A stretch of DNA of 64,000 nt from Paenibacillus sp. V4I7 (GTDB lineage Bacteria; Bacillota; Bacilli; Paenibacillales; NBRC-103111): positions 5,456,001 to 5,520,000 of the forward strand of contig NZ_JAUSZD010000002.1 of assembly GCF_030817275.1 (NCBI RefSeq), given 5' to 3'. Positions 55,273 through 64,000 of the stretch are shown one piece after another. The position numbers and the translations under genes are program-made. The notes beneath the pieces were generated by a model that was not told where the DNA came from, did no database searches, and saw nothing but the letters and a program-made list of their open reading frames with translations. The number at the start of each line of letters is the position of its first letter. The first letter of the stretch is position 1.

Positions 55273-57618
55273 TTATCCGACTTGCACGGGAGGCTTATTT
55301 TTGACAAGCGCATGTTCAAGCACTTGATCCATATGGCTGACTGGAATAAAGGTCATCTCGGCGCGGACACTTTCTGGAATTTCGACGATGTCTTTCTCAT
55401 TATCCTGAGGCAGCAGGATGGTACGGATACCAGCTCGATGTGCAGCGAGTGCCTTTTCTTTGAGCCCTCCGATTGGAAGTACTCTGCCGCGCAACGTAAT
55501 TTCACCTGTCATAGCAACTACTCGAGAAACTGGAATATTCGTCAATGCTGAAATCAATGCCGTAGCCATCGTAATTCCTGCGGATGGACCATCCTTTGGA
55601 ATGGCACCTTCAGGGATGTGAATATGGATATCGTTCTTCTCATGAAAGTCAGGCGCAATGCCTAACACATCAGCCCGTGAGCGTGTATAACTGAAAGCAG
55701 CTTGTGCCGATTCCTTCATCACATCACCAAGTTTACCCGTCAAAGTCAATTTGCCTGTTCCAGGCATTACGGTGACCTCAATGACTAAGGTATCTCCGCC
55801 AACTTCCGTCCAAGCAAGGCCTGTCACAGCACCTATTTGATCTTTCTCTTCGGCTACATTATAGCGGAACTTGCTCGGTCCTAGATAGTCCTTCAAGTTT
55901 TCTTCTGTTACATGTACCGGTGTAGTTGGGTCAGATACGATCTTTTTAGCTGCTTTGCGATTCATACCTGCAACTTGCTGCTCTAAATTACGAACGCCCG
56001 CTTCTCGTGTATATTCACGTACGATTTTCATTAAGGCATCTTCATCCACAACAAGTTGTTCTTCTTCTAAACCATGATCACGCTTCTGCTTAGGGAGCAA
56101 ATACTTTTTCGCAATTTGCAGCTTCTCAATCTCTGTGTAGCCAGGAATGTAGAGAACTTCCATCCGATCCAACAGAGGGCGAGGAATATTGTGAACGGCA
56201 TTCGCCGTTGTCACGAACATGACATTGGACAAGTCAAACGGAACTTCAATGAAATGATCACTAAAAGTGCTATTCTGCTCGGGATCAAGAACTTCAAGCA
56301 ATGCCGAAGCCGGATCTCCGCGGAAATCCATGGCCATTTTATCAATTTCGTCTAGCAAGAAAACAGGATTATTCGTACCAGCGTTCTTCATCCCCTGGAT
56401 TATCCGTCCCGGCATAGCCCCAACATACGTACGACGATGACCACGAATTTCGGCTTCATCTCTGACCCCGCCAAGAGAAATACGAATGAACTGTCTTCCC
56501 ATGGATCTAGCAATCGAACGAGCAATGGAGGTTTTACCAACGCCCGGAGGTCCAACTAAACAAAGGATAGGTCCTTTCAGCTTCTTAACAAGCTTCTGTA
56601 CCGCTAAGTACTCGAGTACGCGCTCCTTTGGCTTCTCAAGTCCGAAGTGATCCTCGTTCAAGATTTCCTCAGCCTTATCTAAATCCAAGTCATCATCCGT
56701 ATTTTTGGACCAAGGCAGTCCTAGCAGCCAGTCAATATAGTTGCGGATGACGCCTCCCTCAGCAGAAGTCGCTGGCATCTTCTCTAGGCGGTCGATTTCC
56801 TTCTCAACCTTCTCGCGGACTTTATCTGGCAATTCAGCTTCCGTCAACTGGTTGCGTAGGTCATCCACTTCGCCAGCACGGCCTTCCTTATCGCCAAGTT
56901 CCTTTTGGATTGCTTTCATCTGTTCGCGAAGGTAGTACTCCTTCTGCGTTTTCTCCATTTGTTTCTTAACACGTTGACTAATTTTACGTTCGAGTTCAAG
57001 CACTTCTCGCTCATTATTCAAGATATTGAGCATTTTCTCGAGACGTTCACGTACATCTACGGTCTCCAAAATCTCTTGTTTATCCTTTATTTTGAGCGAT
57101 AAATGGCTGCATATAACATCTGCTAAACGGCCTGGTTCATCAATGTCCGAAACAGCAGCAAGCGTTTCTGGTGTAACCTTTTTCGATAAATTAATGTAAT
57201 GCTCGAATTGGCTTAGTACACTTCGCATGAGCGCATCGATCTCAGGATCGGTGATTTCTTGCTCCGGTAATTCCTTAGCCGTGACTTCATAATATTCATC
57301 ATTCACAAGGTATTCAACAATTTCAGCACGCAAAACGCCTTCTACCAAGACACGAATCGTACCATTCGGTAGTTTCAGCATTTGCCTTACCTTAGCAATT
57401 GTCCCGATGCGATAAATATCCTCTTTGGCAGGTTCTTCTATGTTGATCTCTGATTGAGAGCAGAGGAGAATCATGCTGTCATCCACCATTGCCCGCTCTA
57501 GTGCTTTAACCGACTTTTCTCGCCCTACATCCAGATGTAGAACCATGCTCGGATAAACCAGCAGTCCCCTTAGAGGCAATAGCGGCAATCTGCGCACCTT
57601 GATTTTTCCGGGTCCCAT
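55273..57618 (-). CDS. lonA: ATP-dependent protease LonA
   Basis: Lon degrades damaged and regulatory proteins. The 781-residue product has the N-terminal substrate domain ([20 protein letters not shown]), a coiled-coil region, the AAA+ domain with [16 protein letters not shown] (near residue 351) and a C-terminal Ser-Lys protease domain ([17 protein letters not shown], with the catalytic Ser near 677, and [15 protein letters not shown] with the Lys). ATG 57618 is 8 bases after GGAGG; the GTG at 57627 overlaps that site. The ribosome-binding site is joined to a fragment of the family B repeat. It lies between lonB and ysxC, the Bacillus order. Confidence 0.97.
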   Translation of the reverse strand: MGPGKIKVRRLPLLPLRGLLVYPSMVLHLDVGREKSVKALERAMVDDSMILLCSQSEINIEEPAKEDIYRIGTIAKVRQMLKLPNGTIRVLVEGVLRAEIVEYLVNDEYYEVTAKELPEQEITDPEIDALMRSVLSQFEHYINLSKKVTPETLAAVSDIDEPGRLADVICSHLSLKIKDKQEILETVDVRERLEKMLNILNNEREVLELERKISQRVKKQMEKTQKEYYLREQMKAIQKELGDKEGRAGEVDDLRNQLTEAELPDKVREKVEKEIDRLEKMPATSAEGGVIRNYIDWLLGLPWSKNTDDDLDLDKAEEILNEDHFGLEKPKERVLEYLAVQKLVKKLKGPILCLVGPPGVGKTSIARSIARSMGRQFIRISLGGVRDEAEIRGHRRTYVGAMPGRIIQGMKNAGTNNPVFLLDEIDKMAMDFRGDPASALLEVLDPEQNSTFSDHFIEVPFDLSNVMFVTTANAVHNIPRPLLDRMEVLYIPGYTEIEKLQIAKKYLLPKQKRDHGLEEEQLVVDEDALMKIVREYTREAGVRNLEQQVAGMNRKAAKKIVSDPTTPVHVTEENLKDYLGPSKFRYNVAEEKDQIGAVTGLAWTEVGGDTLVIEVTVMPGTGKLTLTGKLGDVMKESAQAAFSYTRSRADVLGIAPDFHEKNDIHIHIPEGAIPKDGPSAGITMATALISALTNIPVSRVVAMTGEITLRGRVLPIGGLKEKALAAHRAGIRTILLPQDNEKDIVEIPESVRAEMTFIPVSHMDQVLEHALVKNKPPVQVG

Positions 57619-57628
57619 CCTCTGCACC

Positions 57629-57650
57629 TCCTAATATATGGATCTTTCAA
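57629..57650 (-). repeat. Family B remnant fused to the lonA ribosome-binding site
   Basis: On the minus strand GAAAGATCCATATATTAGG leads straight into AGG of the lonA Shine-Dalgarno sequence. The same sequence with CCC for CCA ends the sigma-gene array (CAAAGATCCCTATATTAGGAGG). The 5' arm of the hairpin is missing here. Confidence 0.65.
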
Positions 57651-57745
57651 CTGTACCCCTCGTTGCCCTTTACATTTTATCAAAACTGCAAACAAAACAC
57701 CAACTGGCACTCTGACGCATCATGTAAGGTTATCTCAACTCTGAT

Positions 57746-59464
57746 TTAGGAGTCAATTGTATGTTGTGAATTAGCATGTAAAATAGGTAAAGACGAAGCT
57801 GGAATTGTCCTTTCCGAAGCAAAAGGCAAGTGAATCACATTATCATGAAGCTCTAAGCCTAATGCAACTTCCAACACTTCCTCGATCGAGTCAGCAGCGA
57901 GCACCTCTACCCCCGGCAAATTAGCAAACATTTCTTGCCAGTTTTCTTTAGGGATAATGACTTTGGTAGCTCCCGCTTGGAATGCAGCTTCGACCTTTGC
58001 TACAACGCCGCCAACGGGTTTAACTTTACCATGAATACTCATTTCCCCCGTCATTGCCAATTTATTATCCACAGGTATTTTATGTATTGCAGATGCAATA
58101 GCTGTCGCCATGGAAATGCCTGCAGAAGGTCCATCGATAGGCACCCCGCCTGGGAAATTAATATGCAGATCATAATCTGACGTATTAAACCCAAGTTTGC
58201 GAAGGACGGTCAGCACATTTTCCACCGAACCGCGCGCCATACTCTTTCTGCGAATGGTTCGCGAGCCTCCTCCCATTTCCTCTTCATCTACAACACCCGT
58301 AATATTAAATTTGCCAGTACCCGCAGCGGCAATTGGTATTGCGGTCACTTCAATCTCAAGTAGTGTACCCAAATTAGGACCATACACAGCTAATCCATTG
58401 ACGAATCCAATTTGCGGTTGTGCTGGTATTTTCCGCTCTGGTCTAGGTGGAATTTGCGATGAATTGACAACCCACTCAATGTCGGCTGCGGTAATCTCAT
58501 CTCGCTTATCCGTTAAGGCAATACCCGCGGCAAGCTGAATCACATTCACAGCCTCTCTGCCGTTGGTTGCATATTTCGTTACAACTTGAACAGCAGCTTC
58601 ACATTTCTTGAAGCCAATCTTATCAAGTGCTTTACGAGCAATTTCGCCTACCTCACTTGGTAAAAGAGGACGGAAATAAATTTCCAAGCAGCGCGAACGG
58701 ATAGCTGGAGGAATCTCGCTTGGAGTACGTGTTGTAGCCCCTACTAAACGGAAATCAGCGGGTAGACCATTTTGAAATATATCATGAATATAGCCTGGAA
58801 TATTCGCATCTTCAGAACTATAATACGCACTCTCCAGAAATACTTTGCGATCTTCCAGCACCTTTAATAATTTGTTCATTTGTGTGGGGTGTAATTCACC
58901 GATCTCATCGATAAATAGAATCCCGCCATGCGCTTTTGTTACAGCACCTGGTTTAGGTTGTGGAATTCCCGCAACCCCCATTGCACCAGCACCTTGATAA
59001 ATAGGATCATGAACTGATCCGATTAACGGATCGGCAATTCCTCTTTCGTCAAAGCGTGCTGTCGTGGCATCGATTTCTGTAAATTTGGAATCCGGACGGA
59101 AGGGTGACTCCTGATTCTTCTTAGCTTCCTCTAGAACGACACGAGCCGCAGCTGTTTTGCCAACACCAGGCGGACCATAAATTATGACATGCTGCGGATT
59201 GGGACCGCATAGTGCAGCTTTTAAGGCTTTCAATCCTTCAATCTGGCCAACGATATCCTGCATGGAGGACGGTCTTGTTTTCTCCGAGAGTGGTTTTGTT
59301 AGCGAAATGGATCTTAGTTTTCTTAATTTCTCCAATTCTTTCCTGGACTCTCTATCGACAGCAGACCGGTTCGTCTGTTGATTGCGCAGCAAATTCCAGA
59401 AATACAACCCAATCACAACGGCAAAGAAAACTTGAATTACCATAAGAATAATACTTAAACTCAT
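57746..59464 (-). CDS. lonB: Membrane-anchored ATP-dependent protease LonB
   Basis: In B. subtilis LonB is a sporulation-associated Lon paralogue made in the forespore. The 572-residue product has an N-terminal membrane span (IILMVIQVFFAVVIGLYFW, about residues 5-23), an AAA+ domain with [17 protein letters not shown] (near residue 96) and FIDEIGELHPTQMNKLL, and a C-terminal protease domain with PIDGPSAGISMATAIAS and VGGVVAKVEAAFQAGA. The N-terminal substrate domain of LonA is absent, as expected for LonB. ATG 59464 is 8 bases after TAGGAGG, with a family A repeat immediately upstream. Confidence 0.96.
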   Translation of the reverse strand: MSLSIILMVIQVFFAVVIGLYFWNLLRNQQTNRSAVDRESRKELEKLRKLRSISLTKPLSEKTRPSSMQDIVGQIEGLKALKAALCGPNPQHVIIYGPPGVGKTAAARVVLEEAKKNQESPFRPDSKFTEIDATTARFDERGIADPLIGSVHDPIYQGAGAMGVAGIPQPKPGAVTKAHGGILFIDEIGELHPTQMNKLLKVLEDRKVFLESAYYSSEDANIPGYIHDIFQNGLPADFRLVGATTRTPSEIPPAIRSRCLEIYFRPLLPSEVGEIARKALDKIGFKKCEAAVQVVTKYATNGREAVNVIQLAAGIALTDKRDEITAADIEWVVNSSQIPPRPERKIPAQPQIGFVNGLAVYGPNLGTLLEIEVTAIPIAAAGTGKFNITGVVDEEEMGGGSRTIRRKSMARGSVENVLTVLRKLGFNTSDYDLHINFPGGVPIDGPSAGISMATAIASAIHKIPVDNKLAMTGEMSIHGKVKPVGGVVAKVEAAFQAGATKVIIPKENWQEMFANLPGVEVLAADSIEEVLEVALGLELHDNVIHLPFASERTIPASSLPILHANSQHTIDS

Positions 59465-59480
59465 TTGTCATACCTCCTAA

Positions 59481-59552
59481 GAGCTTTGCTTTGGCAAAAC
59501 TGTCATCGTAAGCATATGCTTAGTTTTTGGAAGAAAACTACTTCGCAAGTTA
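59481..59552. repeat. Family A hairpin repeat, two diverged units, upstream of lonB
   Basis: Unit 59481-59521 has GAGCTTTGC-TTTG-GCAAAACT and the tail CATCGTAAGCATATGCT; the second, 59521-59552, has AGTTTTTGGAAGAAAACT and CTTCGCAAG. As before ruvB and safA, the first unit abuts the ribosome-binding site CTTAGGAGG. Confidence 0.8.
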
Positions 59553-59693
59553 TTTGCGGCCTTCGTCAAACAGCTCAACTTTTTTGTCATAACTTCCATT
59601 ATTCCCGTGTAAAAGAAGGTTAATCCAATTCATGCAAACTTTTGCGTGACGTATGATAGCCCCCTTACAGAAGAAGGATAAGCTTAGATATTC

Positions 59694-60389
59694 ATGCAAA
59701 AGGATGTGGTTCGCTTGAAGCAAAGCTTGATGATTTTATTACTTTTCCTTTGCCTTTGTAAGACATCAGATGCGTACGCTTTAGCTAATAATCCCTTGAT
59801 GCCTAATGCTGATATCATTATCGACGTAGGGCATGGGGGCATAGATAGCGGAGCTTTACACGGTAAATATCAAGAAAAAGATATGAATTTAGCCATATCC
59901 AAAAAAACATACAAGCTGCTTAAGAAAAGGGGCTATCGAGTCATCATCAACAGGACGGAGGACTACGCTTTAAGTGAAGATAACAAGTGGTCGTTCGGTG
60001 GAAGACACCGTAAGGATTTAGCGCAGCGTTCCGGAATCGCCAACACCATTAAGCCCAAAATAATGTTAAGCATGCATATTAATTGGTCAAGTAAATCCGA
60101 TCGTAGAGGCCCTCTTGTTATTTATCAAAATCAATCGGACAGCATTTTGCTTGCTCAACTTTTGCAGGATTCCCTAAATCGTCTTTATGGAACGGAAGAA
60201 CTGGCTGTTCTCGGCAAAAAATATTATGTGCTTAAGCACACGAAATGCCCGTCTGTTATCGTTGAATTAGGATTTATTTCGAATAAAGCAGACCGCAAGC
60301 TGCTGAATGACTCTCATCATCAAGCCAAGCTAGCAAAAGCCATTACTCAAGCGGTAGATCAATACTTTGCTATGATCCATCCTAGTTAG
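59694..60389 (+). CDS. N-acetylmuramoyl-L-alanine amidase, CwlD-like
   Basis: The 231-residue product has a signal peptide (SLMILLLFLCLCKTSDAYA) and one Amidase_3 domain with the zinc ligands in IDVGHGGIDSG and YQEKDMNLAIS, a third His in LSMHINWSSK, and the catalytic Glu in SVIVELGFISNK. Length and architecture match CwlD, which with PdaA makes muramic-delta-lactam in spore cortex. The start is uncertain: ATG 59694 is 15 bases from AGAAGGA, while the TTG at 59715 is 10 bases from AAAGGA. It is convergent with the deacetylase gene, overlapping it by 8 bp. Confidence 0.9.
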   Translation: MQKDVVRLKQSLMILLLFLCLCKTSDAYALANNPLMPNADIIIDVGHGGIDSGALHGKYQEKDMNLAISKKTYKLLKKRGYRVIINRTEDYALSEDNKWSFGGRHRKDLAQRSGIANTIKPKIMLSMHINWSSKSDRRGPLVIYQNQSDSILLAQLLQDSLNRLYGTEELAVLGKKYYVLKHTKCPSVIVELGFISNKADRKLLNDSHHQAKLAKAITQAVDQYFAMIHPS

Positions 60390-61200
60390 TATTTAGTTTC
60401 ATTGTTTGTGAAATCGGAACAAAGACAGCTTCCTTTTGAATGATCGGAATGGCCTCTTTAATGACTTGGGCTGTTTTTTTCCCTGGTGGACCCACATGTC
60501 CAATCGCGATGACCAGGTCTCGTTGATTGACTAACTTTTTAAACTTCACCATTTGCTTACTGATGTGACTGTACGTGTAAAGATCATCGAAGAAAAGTTG
60601 ATTCTCAGAATAAGGAACTCCACTTTGGCCCGCTAGCTTGCCGATTAGGCTTTTTGTAGAAGTACGGCTATCTAATAAAATGAGATTTTTTTCTTTGCAG
60701 ATTTCAACGAGAATTTTCATCACTCTCTTATCCGCAGTAGCCTTGGATCCCATATGATTATTAATTCCTATTACATAGGGAATATCTTCGATTGCTGCTA
60801 CGATCCGTTTGTGAATCTCATCATTCGATAAGTCAGTAGTAATGGCTCCTGGACCTAACCAACTCTTCTTGCCTCGCACAGGTTCCATTGGTAGGTGTAG
60901 AATGACTTCATGCCCCTTATCGTGTGCTAATTGCGCATCTTGTTTGGTAGAGGGCAGGAAAGGCATGACAGCGACTGTGAAAGGGATGGGTAGATTCATC
61001 ATCTCATTAGTGCCTTCCATATTATTGCCAAAGTCATCAATGACAATAGCAACCTTCTTGCTCTTAATTTCAGCCACATGTTGTGTTGGCATTGCTACAT
61101 CTGAAGCACCCGTATGCCATGGTAAGAGAAGCAAAAAAATCCCTACGATTACCGTAAGGGTAATGTGACGAACAGTCCTATACTTGTTTTGCAAATTCAT
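60382..61200 (-). CDS. Divergent polysaccharide deacetylase family protein (YibQ type)
   Basis: The 272-residue product has an N-terminal signal or anchor (ITLTVIVGIFLLLLPWHTGA) and a domain with VAIVIDDFGNNMEGTNEMM, EVILHLPMEP, GINNHMGSKATADKRVM and LILLDSRTSTKS, the signature of the divergent polysaccharide deacetylases. The DD and HMG residues probably bind metal. Substrate unknown. It overlaps the CwlD-like gene tail to tail by 8 bp. A fragment of repeat family A lies about 25 bp before its start. Confidence 0.88.
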   Translation of the reverse strand: MNLQNKYRTVRHITLTVIVGIFLLLLPWHTGASDVAMPTQHVAEIKSKKVAIVIDDFGNNMEGTNEMMNLPIPFTVAVMPFLPSTKQDAQLAHDKGHEVILHLPMEPVRGKKSWLGPGAITTDLSNDEIHKRIVAAIEDIPYVIGINNHMGSKATADKRVMKILVEICKEKNLILLDSRTSTKSLIGKLAGQSGVPYSENQLFFDDLYTYSHISKQMVKFKKLVNQRDLVIAIGHVGPPGKKTAQVIKEAIPIIQKEAVFVPISQTMKLNTN

Positions 61201-61225
61201 AGCATTCTCCTTGTTTGCACTTAAT

Positions 61226-61244
61226 CGTTAGAAAAACTTACTTC
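61226..61244. repeat. Family A remnant upstream of the deacetylase gene
   Basis: CGTTAGAAAAACTTACTTC matches the central part of the safA units (CGTTAGAAAACTTACTTC) with one inserted A. The left arm and tail are gone. Confidence 0.55.
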
Positions 61245-61575
61245 AATTGAACAAGCTTTCCAGTTTTACTCATTATGCTTCTCTTGCGTAACAAATATGC
61301 GTAAAAGGAATAAACGGTTTTGGGGGGCTGGTGCGGGAGTTAGTGAGGGAGAGTTGGTCCGGGAAATAATGCAAGTATTGATGTGGATATGGGTGCGGGT
61401 ACGGGAATTAATACAGGAGCCAAATACAGGTGCAGGAAAATAGCGCACCCATGTTCCGCTAATTCAATTTTCTAGCGCATATTTCCAAAATAGCGCACTG
61501 TGGTTCCCTTTACCGGGGTATCAGTTCCAATCCCATATACAATCATAGGCTCTGAATATCCAACAGATAGCACAA
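61245..61575. repeat. Gene-free gap: G-rich low-complexity stretch and TAGCGC repeats
   Basis: 61318-61437 is rich in GGTGCGGG, GGTACGGGA and similar words and could be a decayed Gly-rich coding repeat. 61437-61510 holds two copies of AAAATAGCGCAC (61437 and 61487), each followed by a TGTTCC- or GGTTCC-like word, and a third TAGCGCA at 61473. I see no credible ORF here. Confidence 0.5.
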
Positions 61576-61619
61576 AAAAGCCGTTAAAAGCACCTCACCG
61601 AGGTACCTTTAACGGCTTA
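61572..61619 (-). terminator. Terminator after ispG
   Basis: AAGCCGTTAAA pairs with TTTAACGGCTT, with an inner GGTACCTC-GGT-GAGGTGC hairpin and a T run on the minus strand. Confidence 0.9.
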
Positions 61620-61639
61620 CTTCTTTAACATATATGCGA

Positions 61640-62737
61640 TTAGTGCTTACGTCCTGGAATAACACCAGTTTTTTCATAAGAATCTACGATGATATCAATT
61701 TCTTTCTTTAACTCATTAAGCAGTTCTGCTTCAGGAACCTTGCGAATCATTTCTCCATAACGGAAAAGCATGCCTTCACCACGAGCTCCTGCAATACCGA
61801 TGTCAGCTTCACGCGCTTCCCCAGGACCATTCACTGCACAGCCAAGGACAGATACCTTAATCGGCACTTTGATCTTTGCAATATAGTCCTCGACCTCGTT
61901 AGCGATTGAGAACAAGTCGATATCCAAGCGACCGCAAGTAGGACAAGAAACAAGAGTAGCAGCATTGGTAATCAAGCCAAATGTTTTGAGCAGCTCGCGA
62001 GCTACTTTAATCTCTTCTACTGGGTCCGCGCTAAGCGAAATACGCAGTGTATTACCGAGTCCCATATTGAGCAGTGTTCCGATACCTGCCGCACTCTTCA
62101 CGGCCCCTGTAAAGAGCGTGCCAGCTTCTGTAATCCCGAGGTGAAGTGGGTAGTTGAATGCTTTAGCCGCTTGGGAATAAGCTGCAATCGCCATAGGAAC
62201 ATCGGAAGCTTTGAGTGAAACGATAATATCGTGGAAATCAAGCTCTTCCAGAACGTTAATGTGGAACAAGGCACTTTCAACCATAGCCTCAGGCGTTGGG
62301 TACCCATACTTTTCGAGAAGATGATTCTCTAGTGAGCCAGCATTGACCCCAATACGAATTGGAATACCACGTTCCTTACAAGCTTTAACAACCGCTTCTA
62401 CCTTCTCGCGGCGGCCGATATTACCTGGATTGATACGCACTTTATCGATGCCATTCTCAATAGCAGCAAGCGCTAAGCGATGGTCAAAATGAATATCCGC
62501 AACGAGTGGTATATGAATTTGTTTTTTGATTTCTTTAATGGCCTCAGCGGCTTCCTTGTTGTTCACGGTGACACGAACGATTTGGCATCCAGCTTCTTCC
62601 AGACGAAGGATTTCTGCAACTGTCGCCTTCACATCCGCTGTCTTCGTTGTACACATACTTTGCATGATGACTTCATTACTGCCACCGATCGTCAAATCGC
62701 CTACACGAACGGCCCGCGTATCTTTTCTATGGAACAT
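61640..62737 (-). CDS. ispG: 4-hydroxy-3-methylbut-2-en-1-yl diphosphate synthase
   Basis: IspG (GcpE) is the 4Fe-4S enzyme of the MEP isoprenoid pathway. The 365-residue product has [20 protein letters not shown] at the N-terminus, [13 protein letters not shown], and the cluster cysteines in [13 protein letters not shown] (two) and [17 protein letters not shown] (third). It is the short bacterial form. I chose ATG 62737, with GGGGAGA 9 bases upstream; earlier starts lie in a non-conserved stretch. It follows clpX by about 96 bp; this neighbour is not in the B. subtilis version of the block. Confidence 0.95.
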   Translation of the reverse strand: MFHRKDTRAVRVGDLTIGGSNEVIMQSMCTTKTADVKATVAEILRLEEAGCQIVRVTVNNKEAAEAIKEIKKQIHIPLVADIHFDHRLALAAIENGIDKVRINPGNIGRREKVEAVVKACKERGIPIRIGVNAGSLENHLLEKYGYPTPEAMVESALFHINVLEELDFHDIIVSLKASDVPMAIAAYSQAAKAFNYPLHLGITEAGTLFTGAVKSAAGIGTLLNMGLGNTLRISLSADPVEEIKVARELLKTFGLITNAATLVSCPTCGRLDIDLFSIANEVEDYIAKIKVPIKVSVLGCAVNGPGEAREADIGIAGARGEGMLFRYGEMIRKVPEAELLNELKKEIDIIVDSYEKTGVIPGRKH

Positions 62738-62833
62738 TATGGTTTCTCTCCCCATGACACCAAACATCCTCCGCTCCAATCCCATTAACAGGGGATCGGA
62801 TTGGAGGCTGTGTGTAATTTGTGAAATTATGGG

Positions 62834-64000
62834 TTACGCACTTTCTTCTTTCTTCTTACCAGTCGTCTGCGCACCATCTTTGGTCGTCAAAACAGGAGTG
62901 ATCTTGTTTTGAACTGTTTCCTTAGATACCACACATGTCGTGACGTCTGTTCTCGAAGGGACTTCGAACATCACATCAAGCATAATGCTCTCAATGATGG
63001 CTCTCAGGCCGCGCGCGCCAGTATTACGTTTGATAGCTTCTTTAGCAATGGCATCAAGTGCCTCTGCGTCAAATTCGAGTGAGACGTTATCCATCTCAAG
63101 CATCTTCTGGTATTGCTTCACGAGCGCATTTTTAGGCTCCGAAAGAATACGCACAAGGGCTGGTTCATCCAGCGGCTCTAGTGTAGAGATGACCGGTAAA
63201 CGACCCACGAATTCCGGAATTAAACCGAATCGTAAGAGATCTTCCGGAAGCACCATGGATAAGTACTCGCCTGGTTTCAAATCTACTTTAGCCCCATCTG
63301 TGCTAAAGCCAATTACTTTTTTACCGATTCTGCGTTTGATAATTTGCTCAAGTCCATCAAAAGCTCCGCCGCAAATAAACAGAATGTTGGTTGTATCAAT
63401 TTGAATGAATTCTTGATGCGGATGCTTACGTCCACCTTGAGGAGGAACTGAGGCAACCGTACCTTCAAGAATTTTGAGTAAAGCTTGTTGTACACCTTCA
63501 CCGGAAACGTCTCTTGTAATGGACGGGTTCTCGGATTTACGTGCCACTTTATCGATCTCGTCAATATAGATAATGCCGCGTTCGGCTTTTTCTACATCAT
63601 AATCTGCAGCTTGAATCAGTTTGAGCAAAATATTCTCAACGTCTTCGCCCACATAACCAGCTTCTGTTAATGAAGTGGCATCCGCGATTGCAAAAGGAAC
63701 ATTCAGAATTTTGGCCAGCGTTTGCGCTAGCAACGTTTTACCGCTTCCTGTAGGTCCTAAAAGTACGATGTTACTTTTTTGAAGCTCAACATCTTCCAAT
63801 TTGTTTTGCGAATTAATACGCTTATAGTGGTTATAAACCGCTACAGCCAATGATTTTTTCGCTTGATCCTGCCCGATTACGTACTGATCCAAAATATTGC
63901 GAATTTCTTTTGGTTTCGGAACATCTTTCAGATCAAGCTCTTCTTCATGCCCTAATTCTTCTTCCACAATCTCCGTGCAAAGCTCTATACATTCATCACA
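62834..64000 (-). CDS. clpX: ClpX ATPase subunit of the ClpXP protease (5' end outside window)
   Basis: ClpX unfolds substrates for ClpP. Reading the minus strand in from the right edge gives 388 residues without a start, beginning [17 protein letters not shown], the second half of the N-terminal zinc-binding domain, so roughly the first 30-35 residues are missing. Then come the AAA+ domain with [20 protein letters not shown], Walker [16 protein letters not shown], the [15 protein letters not shown] pore-2 region and the C-terminal sensor-2 [17 protein letters not shown]. The tail ends KKKEESA. A GTG at 63967 is an internal codon, not the start. Confidence 0.97.
   Translation of the reverse strand, partial: CDECIELCTEIVEEELGHEEELDLKDVPKPKEIRNILDQYVIGQDQAKKSLAVAVYNHYKRINSQNKLEDVELQKSNIVLLGPTGSGKTLLAQTLAKILNVPFAIADATSLTEAGYVGEDVENILLKLIQAADYDVEKAERGIIYIDEIDKVARKSENPSITRDVSGEGVQQALLKILEGTVASVPPQGGRKHPHQEFIQIDTTNILFICGGAFDGLEQIIKRRIGKKVIGFSTDGAKVDLKPGEYLSMVLPEDLLRFGLIPEFVGRLPVISTLEPLDEPALVRILSEPKNALVKQYQKMLEMDNVSLEFDAEALDAIAKEAIKRNTGARGLRAIIESIMLDVMFEVPSRTDVTTCVVSKETVQNKITPVLTTKDGAQTTGKKKEESA

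Noticed and set aside
61266-61448. Minus-strand 60-residue ORF in the ispG-deacetylase gap
   Set aside because: Low-complexity translation of a G-rich stretch, with no ribosome-binding site and no homology that I recognise.
1-64000. Prophage, insertion sequence or defence island
   Set aside because: I saw no transposase, integrase, phage structural, restriction or toxin-antitoxin genes; the gene order is that of a conserved chromosomal backbone.

Overview
The window reads as a conserved chromosomal block of an endospore-forming, low-to-mid GC Firmicute, most likely Paenibacillus or a close relative. The evidence is the set of sporulation genes (bofC, safA-like, spo0B, spoIVFA/B, spoVID, a spoIIB-like SPOR protein), S-layer-homology domains, a T-box leader on valS, an L21-type leader on rplU, and a gene order I recall as nearly collinear with the clpX-lonB-lonA-ysxC-hem-spoVID-valS-folC-maf-radC-mre-min-spoIVF-rplU-rpmA-spo0B-obg-pheA-safA-bofC-ruv block of Bacillus subtilis, here printed in reverse. 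Nearly all genes lie on the minus strand. Plus-strand genes are mostly single insertions (an ECF sigma factor, a Nudix hydrolase, two cell-wall amidases, a phosphodiester-glycosidase-like protein, a Crp-family regulator, one small hypothetical).

Layout, left to right. 1-3.0 kb: ruvB (cut by the left edge), ruvA, ruvC, bofC. 3.1-5.8 kb: small membrane protein, six-copy hairpin repeat, ECF sigma factor, SafA-like LysM protein. 5.9-9.7 kb: pheB-hom-thrB-pheA amino-acid operon with a clear promoter and palindromic operator. 9.8-13 kb: Nudix, NlpC/P60 and TrpD-like genes and an ORF-poor gap. 13-20.7 kb: obg, spo0B, rpmA, prp, rplU with leader, rng, spoIVFB, spoIVFA, rodA. 20.7-25.5 kb: minD, minC, mreD, mreC, mreB, radC (cell shape and division). 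25.5-30 kb: Rrf2 regulator, maf, DUF4321, SLH amidase, SPOR protein. 30-36 kb: murC, folC, valS with T-box. 36-40 kb: spoVID, RluD-like pseudouridine synthase coupled to an unlisted 37-40 residue membrane peptide, glycosidase. 40-52 kb: a single large tetrapyrrole cluster, hemA-hemX-(siroheme dehydrogenase)-hemC-cobA/hemD fusion-hemB-hemE-hemH-hemY plus hemL, interrupted by an opposite-strand Crp-family gene. 52-64 kb: two proteins of unknown function, speD, ysxC, lonA, lonB, CwlD-like amidase, divergent polysaccharide deacetylase, ispG, and clpX (cut by the right edge).

The most unusual signal is not a gene. Two families of short hairpin repeats recur in intergenic DNA. Family A (about 40 bp, arm like AGTTTTGC/GCAAAACT plus a CTTCGTAAGCAT tail) sits directly against the Shine-Dalgarno sequence of ruvB, safA and lonB, with a remnant in front of the deacetylase gene. 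Family B (GAGAGACTTTG-arm-loop-arm-CAAAGATCCC, often followed by TATATTAGG) forms six perfect 35-bp tandem copies directly before the sigma-factor ribosome-binding site, and occurs near obg, spo0B/rpmA and hemA, with a fragment fused to the lonA ribosome-binding site. The arms change on both sides together, so pairing appears conserved. I found no CRISPR array, insertion sequence, prophage, rRNA or tRNA gene.
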